Source: Ottowia thiooxydans DSM 14619 (GTDB lineage: Bacteria > Pseudomonadota > Gammaproteobacteria > Burkholderiales > Burkholderiaceae_C). Taken from it: a DNA stretch of 64,000 nt. Of this stretch, positions 28,126-36,656 are shown one piece after another. Within the stretch, counting starts at the first letter, position 1. Every line of letters begins with the position of its first letter. Made by a program: the position numbers and the translations under genes. The DNA lies in assembly GCF_000422885.1 (NCBI RefSeq), contig NZ_AUGX01000011.1, positions 1-64,000 of the forward strand, written 5' to 3'. The notes under the pieces are model-generated. The model ran no database searches. It was not told the DNA's origin and saw nothing but the letters and a program-made list of their open reading frames with translations.

Positions 28126-29835
28126 TTAGCGAGAAGGCTCAGTGCGCTTGAAAAGCAGGAGTGTGTCGCTGATGTCCGTGGGTCGAGGCACTCGGTTCGT
28201 CAGTGACCATTGCGAGGGAGTGAATGCATATTGAAGCTCCTTCTCAGCATTCACATCCACCAACAACCAGGGGCAACCGTCGGTATCGCTGAGTGGACGT
28301 GGTGTCCAGCCCCCATGAAAACGCACGGCCGCCACTTGGGGCGAGCTGAATCCATACACTTGGACGCATGGTGCATCCCCGATGATCCTGCGTACCTCTC
28401 GCATCTGCGGTGCGAAACTGCGGGCGTAGTCCAGGGCTGGGAGCCACAAAGTCATCAAAAGTAGCCAGCACAGGGTGGCACCTGCTGCAGGGAGTACGAG
28501 GCTCTTCCACAAGGCCGTGCGATGGCGGCCAGTGCGCCAGCGGGCGAGCAATCCCCAGGCGAGCGTGCCAGCCAGTGCAGCAGCCAACGCCACCCATTGG
28601 AATACTGGCTCGAAACCGGGAGCCAGCCGGGCGACGTTAGCCGCCGGCTTTGGAGGTATGCCAGTTTGCAGTGAGAGCCAAACACCCCAGATCACAATCG
28701 CCCACGCGCTGAAAAAGAGCACTGTGAACCAATCGATGAAAGCGGATGCACTGCGCTTGAAGGTAGGTAATGCGAACGCTGCCAAGGCGGCCAACGCGGG
28801 CAACGCAAGCAAAAGCGAGCGATCTCCGGCGTGTGTGGCAATCGTACCGGCCACCGGCACCAAAGCCATGAAGAAAGGCAGGCCCAGATGACGGTGTTGC
28901 TGCATGTCAAGCAACTGATAGCGCCAACGCCAGAGTGTCCAGAGCACCAGAGGCCAGACTGGCCACGTAAACCATAGGAACAGACGCCCAAGAATGCGCC
29001 ACCGGTCCCAGTTGGCCAGGGAGAGATCGAGGCTCCAGAGGAACAGATTGAAACGCAGGGCCAGAGCGATGCTGACAAGGGTGCTGATCAGAACGATGAT
29101 CAAGGCCCGCCGGCGAATCTGCGCCTCCAGGTGCATCACGCGTGCGTTCAGCAGCCCGAGTAGGCTGACCACGCCATATATAAGGGCAATGGCGGGCGCC
29201 CCGGAAAGGGTGAGGCCCGGCAGGCCCACAAGGAGGGCAATCGTTGAACTCAATGGGCGAAACGGGATGACCGCAAACCCATAGAACACAATGGCTGTGA
29301 AGCAAAGCTGTGTCAGGGCGGGTGTTGTCTCGTGAGACAACTGTGCAAGGCCTAGAGTGGCAATTAAGGCCAGGAGACTCCCATCGGCCAGCGCCCGGGC
29401 GTAGTCGGTAGGTTCGGCTTCACCCCCAAAAGCAAAGGCGACCGGCTGCGCACCTGGGGTTCGCGCCAAGTAGTACACCGCATACCAGGTAGCCGCCAGC
29501 GTGAGGCTCAGCATCAGTCCGAACGGAACCCGGGCCGCAAAATCAGGCGCCACCCAGGCGGGGGCCAGTTGCATGGCCCACGCGCCAATCCAATAGGGCA
29601 GCAAGGCGGAGGTGTCAGCGGGAATACCCATCAGGGTGGGATTCAGCCAAGTCTGCCATTGCTGCGACCCCAGCATTTCGAGCATGTACCCGAATGATGC
29701 AATGTCAGCGTTTTTCCAGGGTTCACGGCCAATATAGCCGGGCAGCACGTAAACCACGCACAGCAGCAACAAGGCCCAGCGCGGCAGGCGGCGCACGGCG
29801 TCTTGCGTAACGAGGGCGGGACTAGGCTGGTTCAA
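28126..29835 (-). CDS. GT-C-fold-like integral membrane protein (ArnT/PMT-like)
   Basis: 569 residues with about eleven hydrophobic segments and a C-terminal soluble part (residues about 490-569). The early loop GREPWKNADIASFGYMLEML resembles the first periplasmic loop of GT-C glycosyltransferases such as ArnT, where an acidic residue is catalytic; here the position has D in NADIAS. It may move a sugar from a polyprenyl phosphate onto lipid A, protein or glycan, but no donor or acceptor can be read. It stands alone, diverging from the exported amidohydrolase. Confidence 0.6.
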   Translation of the reverse strand: MNQPSPALVTQDAVRRLPRWALLLLCVVYVLPGYIGREPWKNADIASFGYMLEMLGSQQWQTWLNPTLMGIPADTSALLPYWIGAWAMQLAPAWVAPDFAARVPFGLMLSLTLAATWYAVYYLARTPGAQPVAFAFGGEAEPTDYARALADGSLLALIATLGLAQLSHETTPALTQLCFTAIVFYGFAVIPFRPLSSTIALLVGLPGLTLSGAPAIALIYGVVSLLGLLNARVMHLEAQIRRRALIIVLISTLVSIALALRFNLFLWSLDLSLANWDRWRILGRLFLWFTWPVWPLVLWTLWRWRYQLLDMQQHRHLGLPFFMALVPVAGTIATHAGDRSLLLALPALAALAAFALPTFKRSASAFIDWFTVLFFSAWAIVIWGVWLSLQTGIPPKPAANVARLAPGFEPVFQWVALAAALAGTLAWGLLARWRTGRHRTALWKSLVLPAAGATLCWLLLMTLWLPALDYARSFAPQMREVRRIIGDAPCVQVYGFSSPQVAAVRFHGGWTPRPLSDTDGCPWLLVDVNAEKELQYAFTPSQWSLTNRVPRPTDISDTLLLFKRTEPSR

Positions 29836-29955
29836 GTGAAATGTTCGGAAGGGAAACCGAGCGATTTTGCCGGATTGGCTCGAGGGTGTCTGCGGAGCGA
29901 GCCAGGGCGTGCGTTGCCGGTCAACGGGAGCGCATGATACTTCGTTAACCGGAGT

Positions 29956-30927
29956 ATGGCGCCATTCCTATTGTCGGCCTGTTTGGCCTTGTTTTCGCTG
30001 GCGGCTTGGGCGCAGGTAGATAGTCCTGGAGCCGAGCGCCAGTTGCGCAGATCGATGTCACAAATATCGTCTGCCCAGGTATCTGCCGGGACGGGTGTAA
30101 CGCCACCCGCCACCCTCATTCCGTTCGTTGATGCACACGCGCACCTCAACGATCCCGCCATGCAGCTGGAGCTGATGAAGCGCTGGGGCGCCAGCCATGC
30201 GGTGGTGTTCTGGGGTGGGCGCAGCAGCAATGAATCGGTCGCGGAGGCTGCGCGGGCCTTTCCTGGTCAATTGATACCCTTCGCGTCGATCTCACCGGAA
30301 CGCACGGCTTACCGACCAGCTTGGGTTCAGTTCGACGATGGGTTGCTCAAGCAGCTCGATGCTTTGCTAGCCACGGGTTCGTTCAAGGGTATTGGTGAGA
30401 TCTCTGCCGTACATTTTCCGTCAACCGGCTTCGATGAGACCGATTTCAGTCTGTTGGGTCCTATGGTCACGGGTATTTTGGAGTTGGCACGTAAGTACAA
30501 GGTGCCCGTGATGTTGCACGTGGAGAGCACCCATATGGCAGAACTTGGCCAATTGCTGGCGCGCTTTCCTGATGTGCCGGTGATCTGGGCCCATGGCGGG
30601 TACACGCCGCTTTTTCTGGCGCGCCGCATGCTCGAACGCCACCCCAATTTGTACTATGAACTGAGCGCCCGCACCTGGCCGCACCACCCACGCTCGCCAG
30701 ACTACACCATCCTGCGCGATGGTCAGCAGGTCTGGCCCGAGTGGTTGCGTTTGATTGAAGCGATGCCACAGCGCTTCATGGTGGGTACCGACGCGAGCAA
30801 TCGCTCGGCGTCAGCAGATGCGATGAAGTTTGCGAGTGTGCAAAATTTCCTGGCTCAGCTTTCACCGGCCGCACGTGAGCAAGTGGGTAGCGGCACGCTA
30901 CTCAAGCTGGTGGGGGTTCGGCCTTGA
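29956..30927 (+). CDS. Exported amidohydrolase-2 family protein
   Basis: 323 residues. It begins with a short signal peptide (MAPFLLSACLALFSLAAWAQ, cleavage after WAQ), unusual for this mostly cytoplasmic family. Metal-site motifs are present: FVDAHAHLND, MLHVEST, IWAHGG and VGTDASN with the strand-8 Asp. It should hydrolyse or decarboxylate a small molecule in the periplasm; the substrate is not evident. It is followed by a terminator and marks the left edge of the catabolic block. Confidence 0.7.
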   Translation: MAPFLLSACLALFSLAAWAQVDSPGAERQLRRSMSQISSAQVSAGTGVTPPATLIPFVDAHAHLNDPAMQLELMKRWGASHAVVFWGGRSSNESVAEAARAFPGQLIPFASISPERTAYRPAWVQFDDGLLKQLDALLATGSFKGIGEISAVHFPSTGFDETDFSLLGPMVTGILELARKYKVPVMLHVESTHMAELGQLLARFPDVPVIWAHGGYTPLFLARRMLERHPNLYYELSARTWPHHPRSPDYTILRDGQQVWPEWLRLIEAMPQRFMVGTDASNRSASADAMKFASVQNFLAQLSPAAREQVGSGTLLKLVGVRP

Positions 30928-30963
30928 AAAATACGAACGTGCATTCTTATACAGCGCGTTCGG

Positions 30964-31001
30964 CGTAGGCCTGGGGCCACGCCCTAGCCTACGTTTTATT
31001 T
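30964..31001 (+). terminator. Rho-independent terminator after the amidohydrolase
   Basis: Stem CGTAGGCCTGGGGC (30964-30977) with GCCCTAGCCTACG (30981-30993), one bulge, followed by TTTTATTT. Confidence 0.8.
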
Positions 31002-31592
31002 GAGCGATTGCCCTTCTTCGGGTGCCCGGGTGAATTGCATTTTTCGGATTTTCTTCCGAGCCAGAAATGCAAGATTGGGATGGCTCGGGCAGCGCATTGA
31101 AGTTACGGTGTGTAGTGGGAATTGCATCAGAGGCCATTTCCATTTGGCTGACTGTCTTGCCCCAAGCAAGGCGGTCTGATGAGTAGGTCAAACCACACAC
31201 CGGAGGGCTCGTGAACAATCCCGCGATTTGCTTGAAACCCCTGATGAAAGTCGAGGCAGTCCTTGTCTCGTCACGCGTCTCTGGTGACGAATTGCCGGAG
31301 ACGCGAGAAGAGGATGAGCGTGCTGCCGAGAGGATGAGTGATCTCTCCAGGATGGCCTCTGCCGCACACGAACAAGCCATCACCGAGATTGAAGCCAGGG
31401 CGCGGTAGATATCCAGGAATCTTCGCTGCAGAAGGCTCCTAGCCTGGTCCTTGCGAGGGCGCAAATCACAAGTTGACCGCATTCATTCAAGGATGAGGCT
31501 TTGCGCTGGCCAAGCGCTAACAAGGTAGTGCTCATCTGCATGGCGTGCAGGGCAGGCTTCTACCAAAACCGGACGACTGAGCAACGTTGTTT
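31002..31592. other. Long intergenic region with two hairpins
   Basis: Part of the 803-bp gap before antC. Hairpin one: TTGCATTT (31035-31042) with AAATGCAA (31065-31072), enclosing TCGGA/TCCGA. Hairpin two: CGCGTCTCTGG (31274-31284) with CCGGAGACGCG (31295-31305), one mismatch. Apart from a doubtful 65-codon frame at 31211, I see no gene. Confidence 0.5.
31211..31408 (+). CDS. Doubtful small hypothetical protein
   Basis: 65 codons from a GTG with GGAGGG 4 bp upstream, a good ribosome-binding site. The product is rich in Glu and Arg (DELPETREEDERAAERM) and could form one helix. It resembles nothing I know, and the second hairpin lies within it. It may be a chance frame. Confidence 0.22.
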   Translation: MNNPAICLKPLMKVEAVLVSSRVSGDELPETREEDERAAERMSDLSRMASAAHEQAITEIEARAR

Positions 31593-31607
31593 TGCAGGTT
31601 TCGGATA
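31593..31607 (+). promoter_or_regulatory. XylS/AntR-type half-site upstream of antC
   Basis: TGCA (31593-31596), six bases, GGATA (31603-31607): an exact match to the TGCA-N6-GGNTA half-site used by AraC/XylS regulators of benzoate and related genes. It lies 124 bp before the antC start. A clear second copy at the usual 21-bp spacing is not visible. Confidence 0.45.
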
Positions 31608-31730
31608 GTGCGCGAGCGTTCTCATCGCCACACTCTAAATACCCCATGAAGGTCGGATTAAGTTCCTTCCACTTTGATGCCCGGACGCGCTGCGGCGCTC
31701 TTTCCGTTAGAAAAACTGGAGACAACATCA

Positions 31731-32750
31731 ATGAGCTACAACATCGCGCTCAACTTCGAGGACGGCGTCACCCGCTTCGTCGAATGCGGCGGTCATGAGT
31801 CCGTCGTAGACGCAGCTTACCGCCAGGGAATCAATATCCCGATGGACTGCCGGGAAGGCGCCTGTTCTACCTGCAAGTGCCGTGTGGAGTCTGGTGAGTA
31901 CCTTCTTGGTGACTACATCGAGGATGCGCTGAGTCAAGACGAAGCCGATCGCGGTTATGCGCTGGCCTGCCAGATGCGCCCCAAGACAGATTGCGTCGTG
32001 TTGGTCGGATCCAGTTCAGCGGCGTGCAGCACCAAGCAAGAAGTTTTTACCACCAGCATCACTGAGGTGCGTCGGCTGTCTGACAGCACTTTCGCATTGG
32101 AGCTGCAGGGTGAGGGGCTGAAGTCGCTGAATTTCCTGCCTGGGCAATACGCCAATCTCGACGTTCCGGGTGAAGGTGGACATCACCGCTCGTATTCGTT
32201 CAGCAGCATGGGTGCTGACGAAGGGCGCGCACGCTTTTTGATTCGCAATGTGCCTGGAGGGCTGATGAGCGGTTATCTGAAGGAGCGTGCCCAAGTGGGC
32301 GCGACGTTGACCATGACAGGCCCGTTCGGAAGCTTCTACCTGCGCAAGTTGGAGCGACCAGTATTGATGTTGGCGGGCGGCACTGGCCTGGCTCCGTTTC
32401 TTGCGATGTTGGACAAGCTTGCGAGCAATGGTGGTTTGGCTCATCCGACTCACCTGATCTACGGCGTCAACACGGACCGCGACATCGTCGAGCAAGACAC
32501 GCTGGATGACTTCACAAACCGCCTGCCAAATTTCACCTATTCAATTGTTGTGGTCGATGCCAATAGTGAGCAGCCCAAGAAGGGCTATGTCACACACCAC
32601 ATCACGTCTGAGCATTTGAACGAAGGCAACGTCGATATCTATCTGTGCGGACCGCCTCCCATGGTCGAAGCCGTGGCGCAGCACTTGCGTGATGTCGACG
32701 TGAAGTCGGTCTCATTCCATTTTGAGAAGTTCAACGCCAGCATCAGCTGA
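31731..32750 (+). CDS. antC: Anthranilate 1,2-dioxygenase reductase component
   Basis: 339 residues of the BenC/AntC type: an N-terminal plant-type [2Fe-2S] ferredoxin (Cys40, 45, 48 in DCREGACSTCKC and Cys80), an FAD domain (RSYSFSS) and an NADH domain (AGGTGLAPFLAM, LCGPPPMVEAV). It passes electrons from NADH to the Rieske oxygenase. ATG 31731 follows ctggagac; a frame extending upstream is not conserved in type. It is the first gene of the dioxygenase operon, whereas in described ant and ben operons the reductase usually comes last. Confidence 0.88.
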   Translation: MSYNIALNFEDGVTRFVECGGHESVVDAAYRQGINIPMDCREGACSTCKCRVESGEYLLGDYIEDALSQDEADRGYALACQMRPKTDCVVLVGSSSAACSTKQEVFTTSITEVRRLSDSTFALELQGEGLKSLNFLPGQYANLDVPGEGGHHRSYSFSSMGADEGRARFLIRNVPGGLMSGYLKERAQVGATLTMTGPFGSFYLRKLERPVLMLAGGTGLAPFLAMLDKLASNGGLAHPTHLIYGVNTDRDIVEQDTLDDFTNRLPNFTYSIVVVDANSEQPKKGYVTHHITSEHLNEGNVDIYLCGPPPMVEAVAQHLRDVDVKSVSFHFEKFNASIS

Positions 32751-32761
32751 GAGGAGCACGT

Positions 32762-33217
32762 ATGCACACGAGTACCCAGCCGATGGACTGGAGCGATAGC
32801 CTCCTGGTAGGTCACCCTGCCATGGACTGCGAGCATCAGGCATTCACGCGCTGTGTCAATGCCATGTTGACTGCAGGTGATGCCCACTTCGCGGAAGCAC
32901 TGCAGGCCATGGCCGAGCACTTGGCCGAGCACTTCGCGTTGGAAGAACGGCTGATCGACGAACACCGCTTTCCCGCCGGTGCTTGCCATGCCGAAGAGCA
33001 TGCCAAAGTGCGTGCTTCGGTGCGCGAGGTACAGGCACTGGTTGCGGCGGGCGACATGGAGATTGGACGTGAACTCGCTCAGGCACTGGTTGACTGGTTC
33101 CCGGGCCACGCCGAACAAATGGATTCAGCCCTTGCTATCTGGGTTGCCCGCAAGACATTGGGCGGCGCACCCGTGGTACTGCGACGCGACCTGCGCGCGC
33201 TGGCCCCTTCCGCATGA
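32762..33217 (+). CDS. Bacteriohemerythrin in the dioxygenase operon
   Basis: 151 residues with a hemerythrin four-helix bundle and a full set of diiron ligands: WSDSLLVGHPAMDCEHQ (His18, Asp22, His25), EHLAEHFALEER (His57, Glu61), HAEEH (His76, His80) and WFPGHAEQMD (His116, Asp121). Such proteins bind oxygen reversibly at a non-haem diiron site. The gene lies 11 bp after antC with AGGAG before its ATG, and 45 bp before antA. Oxygen buffering or delivery to the ring hydroxylase is a reasonable inference; oxygen sensing is an alternative. Confidence 0.88.
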   Translation: MHTSTQPMDWSDSLLVGHPAMDCEHQAFTRCVNAMLTAGDAHFAEALQAMAEHLAEHFALEERLIDEHRFPAGACHAEEHAKVRASVREVQALVAAGDMEIGRELAQALVDWFPGHAEQMDSALAIWVARKTLGGAPVVLRRDLRALAPSA

Positions 33218-33262
33218 TCCGCACCCCTCAAAAAACTCAACCACTGTGAAAGGGAGACTCCC

Positions 33263-34657
33263 ATGACCACGATCGCCAGAAGCGCGCAGGATTGGCGCAG
33301 CTTCGTTACTGATAGCCTGGATTTTCGGCCTGAGGATCGCGCCTACCGCGTCTCGCGTCAAATGTTCACTGAGCCGGATCTGTTTGACCTGGAGATGGAA
33401 CTCATCTTTGAGAAGAACTGGATCTATGCCTGCCACGAGAGTGAGGTCAGCCAGCCGCATGACTACATCACCATGCAGGCAGGTCGTCAGCCCATCATCA
33501 TCACGCGCGGCGGTGATGGCAATCTGAATGCGCTGGTCAATGCCTGCGCGCACCGTGGCGCTACGCTGACGCGTGTTTCACGCGGCCACCAGAGCACCTT
33601 TGTCTGCTCGTTCCACGCCTGGACATTTCGCTCCGATGGCAAGCTTCTCAAGGTCAAGGCCCCGAGCGAATACCCTGAGGGGTTCGATCTTTCCAATCGC
33701 AACCTGAAGAAGGCGCGCGTGGCCAGCTACAAGGGCTTCGTGTTCGTGAACCTGGACACCGAGGGCACAGTTTCTCTGGAGGACTATCTTGGTGACGCCA
33801 AGGTTTTCCTGGACTTGATGGTCGCCCAGTCACCCACAGGTGAGTTGGAGGTGCTGCCGGGCAAGGGGCGCTACACCTTCGCAGGTAATTGGAAGCTGCA
33901 AAACGAGAATGGTCTGGACGGCTATCACGTCAGTACCGTGCATTACAACTACGTGGCCACAGTGCAGCACCGCTTGGAGATCAACGCCAAGAAGGGTGCC
34001 GAAGTGCCCAACACCCTGGACTACCGCAAGCTCGGCGCTGGGGATTCGCAGACTGACGACGGTTGGTTCTCATTCAAGCACGGTCACAGCGTGCTGTTCA
34101 GCGAAATGCCCAACCCTGAGGTGCGACCCGGCTACGCGACCATCATGCCGCGCCTGGTCAAGGAGTACGGTGAAAAGAAAGCTGCGTGGATGATGCAGAG
34201 GCTGCGTAACCTCAACGTCTACCCCAGCCTGTTCTTCATGGATCAGATCAGCTCGCAGCTGCGCATCATCCGGCCCGTTGCTCACAACAAAACAGAAATC
34301 CTCAGCCAGTGTATTGGCGTCAAAGGCGAGTCGGACAAGGACCGCGAGAACCGCATCCGTCAGTTCGAGGATTTCTTCAACGTCTCGGGCATGGGCACCC
34401 CAGACGACCTGACCGAATTCCGCGAAGCGCAGCGAGGGTTCCAGGGCCGTATGGAACGCTGGAACGATATCTCCCGTGGTTGCGATAAATGGATCAAAGG
34501 CACTACGCCGAACGCCGAAGTGCTGGGTATTCAGCCGGTGCTGACCGGGGGCGAGTTGACCCATGAAGGTCTATACGTGAACCAGCACTCCGCTTGGCGA
34601 GATTCGTTGCTGCGTGGGCTGGATCAGAAGATCAAACAAAGCGAAGGAGCTAAATGA
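33263..34657 (+). CDS. antA: Anthranilate 1,2-dioxygenase large (alpha) subunit
   Basis: 464 residues. The Rieske centre is at Cys95/His97 (NACAHRGATL) and Cys115/His118 (VCSFHAW). The mononuclear iron site lies in NGLDGYHVSTVHYNY (His222, His227). The overall sequence reads closer to AntA than to BenA (DFRPEDRAYR at the start, KLGAGDSQTDDGWFSFKHGH). The enzyme converts anthranilate to catechol with loss of CO2 and ammonia. The lack of a cis-diol dehydrogenase gene supports anthranilate over benzoate. It overlaps antB by 4 bp. Confidence 0.82.
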   Translation: MTTIARSAQDWRSFVTDSLDFRPEDRAYRVSRQMFTEPDLFDLEMELIFEKNWIYACHESEVSQPHDYITMQAGRQPIIITRGGDGNLNALVNACAHRGATLTRVSRGHQSTFVCSFHAWTFRSDGKLLKVKAPSEYPEGFDLSNRNLKKARVASYKGFVFVNLDTEGTVSLEDYLGDAKVFLDLMVAQSPTGELEVLPGKGRYTFAGNWKLQNENGLDGYHVSTVHYNYVATVQHRLEINAKKGAEVPNTLDYRKLGAGDSQTDDGWFSFKHGHSVLFSEMPNPEVRPGYATIMPRLVKEYGEKKAAWMMQRLRNLNVYPSLFFMDQISSQLRIIRPVAHNKTEILSQCIGVKGESDKDRENRIRQFEDFFNVSGMGTPDDLTEFREAQRGFQGRMERWNDISRGCDKWIKGTTPNAEVLGIQPVLTGGELTHEGLYVNQHSAWRDSLLRGLDQKIKQSEGAK

Positions 34658-35148
34658 TGAGCGGTGATCTACAACTCTCCGTGGAACGATTCCTCTACCG
34701 CAAGGCGGATCTATGTGACCGGCGGCAGTGGGTGGACTACCTGGAACTGTTCGATGAGGAGTCAGAGTTCCACATTCCTCAGTGGGACTCCGAGCATGTC
34801 TACACCACCGACCCAAAACGCGGGATGTCGCTGATGTACTACCCAAATCGTGCAGGCTTGGAAGACCGCGTTTTCCGCCTGGGCACAGGAAAGTCGGCGG
34901 CCTCAACACCTATGCCGCGAACCTTGCATGCAGTCAATAACGTGCTGGTTCGTGAGGTGTCGGATTCACAGCTGGAAGTCAGCTGCAAATGGACTACACA
35001 CATCTACCGCTTCGGCGAAGCCAGCATGTTTTTTGGTGATGTCAACTACAAGCTCAAACCAGCCGGTGGCAGCTGGACCATCCTGAAAAAGCACGTGATC
35101 CTGATGAACGACACCATCGATTCGGTGCTGGACTTCTATCACGTCTGA
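34654..35148 (+). CDS. antB: Anthranilate 1,2-dioxygenase small (beta) subunit
   Basis: 164 residues of the ring-hydroxylating dioxygenase beta family, a cystatin/SnoaL-like fold with a structural role in the alpha3-beta3 complex. Family stretches are FLYRKADLCDRRQWVDYLEL and the C-terminal WTILKKHVILMNDTIDSVLD. ATGA overlap with antA indicates translational coupling. Confidence 0.87.
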   Translation: MMSGDLQLSVERFLYRKADLCDRRQWVDYLELFDEESEFHIPQWDSEHVYTTDPKRGMSLMYYPNRAGLEDRVFRLGTGKSAASTPMPRTLHAVNNVLVREVSDSQLEVSCKWTTHIYRFGEASMFFGDVNYKLKPAGGSWTILKKHVILMNDTIDSVLDFYHV

Positions 35149-35177
35149 CCGACAAAAAGAAAAGTAGGAGACAAGTC

Positions 35178-36566
35178 ATGCGACAGATTGATGTCAACAA
35201 ACTGGCCGATGAAGCCAAGTTCAACCGCTTTCATGGGCTGGTGCTGTTCTGGTGCGCCATGGTCATCATTTTCGATGGCTACGATCTGGCTGTGGCCGGA
35301 ATTGCGCTTCCTTCCATCATGAAGGGAATGGGCGTAGACGCGACGCAAGCGGGTTTCATGGTCAGCTCAGCACTGTTCGGCATGATGTTTGGCAACATCA
35401 TCTTCGGTGCAGTGGCCGACCGCATTGGCCGCCGCCTGGTCATTGTGCTGTGTATCTTGATGTTCAGCGTTTTCACGGCCGCTGCGGGTTTGATGACGGA
35501 GCCCATCAGCTTCTCAGCCATGCGTTTCCTGGCCGGTGTGGGTATCGGGGGGGTGATGCCGAACGTCATCGCGCAAATGACCGAATACTCGCCGCTCAAG
35601 ATGCGCGCCACACTGGTGACTTTGATGTTCTCGGGCTATTCAGTCGGCGGCATGCTCGCAGCCTTGTTGGGCAAAGGACTGATCGAAGTCTATGGCTGGC
35701 AGGCTGTGTTCATTGCGGCGGTGGCGCCCGTGGTGCTGCTGCCGTTGGTGCTCAAGCAGATGCCTGAGTCCATGGCCTTTCTGCATCGCAAAGGCCGCAT
35801 TGAAGAGCTGAAGCGCACGATTGCGCGCCTGTCACCCGGCTATGTGCCACAGGCCGACGACCAGTTCGTATTCAATGCAGTGGGCAAGCCAAAAGCGGAG
35901 AACCAATCCTCGTTCGGCGCGCTGTTCGCTGATGGCCGTGGCTTTTCGACGCTCATGCTTTGGCTCAGTTGTTTCATGTGTCTGTTCATGGTCTATGCGC
36001 TCAGCTCCTGGCTGACCAAGCTCATGGCCCAGGCCGGTTACAGCCTGGGTTCGGCCTTGACCTTCGTGCTGGTGTTGAATTTCGGCGCCATGATCGGTGC
36101 GATTGGCGGAGGCTGGCTTGCCGATCGATTCCACATCAAGTACGTTCTGGCTTTCATGTTCGCACTGGCGGCCGTCGCGATCACACTGCTGGGCTACCCG
36201 ATGTCAACCGGCGTGCTATTCCTGATTGTTGGAGTGGCCGGTGCCACCACCATCGGCACGCAGATCGTGATTTGCGCCTACTGCGGTCAGTTCTACCCAA
36301 TGGCCTGCCGCTCCACCGGCATTGGTCTGATGCTGGGCGTGGGCAGGGCCGGCGCGATTCTCGCACCCATCGCGATTGGCATCATCGTGGGTATGAAACT
36401 GCCGTTAGAGCAGAACTTCATGGCCATCTCGATCCCGGCTGCGATCGCTGTTCTCACCATCTTGCTGGTCAACCATAGTCGCTCCGACCTTGTGCGGCAA
36501 CAGCAAGCGTCAGGGCAAGGCGAGGCCCGAATTCCCATGGGGCAACCTGCCGGCGCGCACAAATAG
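35178..36566 (+). CDS. AAHS-family aromatic acid/H+ symporter
   Basis: 462 residues of the major facilitator superfamily with twelve segments. Aromatic-acid symporter signatures are IIFDGYDLAVAGIALPSIM in helix 1 and the loop GAVADRIGRRLVIV between helices 2 and 3. It is like BenK and PcaK. It lies 29 bp after antB behind gtaggagac and probably imports the operon's own substrate (anthranilate, or benzoate-like acids). A strong terminator follows. Confidence 0.85.
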   Translation: MRQIDVNKLADEAKFNRFHGLVLFWCAMVIIFDGYDLAVAGIALPSIMKGMGVDATQAGFMVSSALFGMMFGNIIFGAVADRIGRRLVIVLCILMFSVFTAAAGLMTEPISFSAMRFLAGVGIGGVMPNVIAQMTEYSPLKMRATLVTLMFSGYSVGGMLAALLGKGLIEVYGWQAVFIAAVAPVVLLPLVLKQMPESMAFLHRKGRIEELKRTIARLSPGYVPQADDQFVFNAVGKPKAENQSSFGALFADGRGFSTLMLWLSCFMCLFMVYALSSWLTKLMAQAGYSLGSALTFVLVLNFGAMIGAIGGGWLADRFHIKYVLAFMFALAAVAITLLGYPMSTGVLFLIVGVAGATTIGTQIVICAYCGQFYPMACRSTGIGLMLGVGRAGAILAPIAIGIIVGMKLPLEQNFMAISIPAAIAVLTILLVNHSRSDLVRQQQASGQGEARIPMGQPAGAHK

Positions 36567-36594
36567 CGAGAGAGAACGGGGGGAGAATAGGCAA

Positions 36595-36630
36595 GGGGCG
36601 GTGCGCTGTAGTGCGCACCGCCCCTCTCTT
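36595..36630 (+). terminator. Rho-independent terminator of the ant operon
   Basis: Perfect 12-bp stem GGGGCGGTGCGC (36595-36606) / GCGCACCGCCCC (36613-36624), 6-nt loop, then TCTCTTTT. It also separates the operon from the convergent AraC gene. Confidence 0.88.
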
Positions 36631-36656
36631 TTATGTGGTCGGGGGCACGCTAATGC

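Noticed and set aside
30898-31482. 194-codon minus-strand frame in the gap before antC
   Set aside because: Runs through a clear terminator and two hairpins; composition looks random and no start signal is seen.
31731-35148. Reading the dioxygenase as benzoate 1,2-dioxygenase (benABC)
   Set aside because: No benD is present and the alpha subunit looks more like AntA; kept only as an alternative until phylogeny is done.
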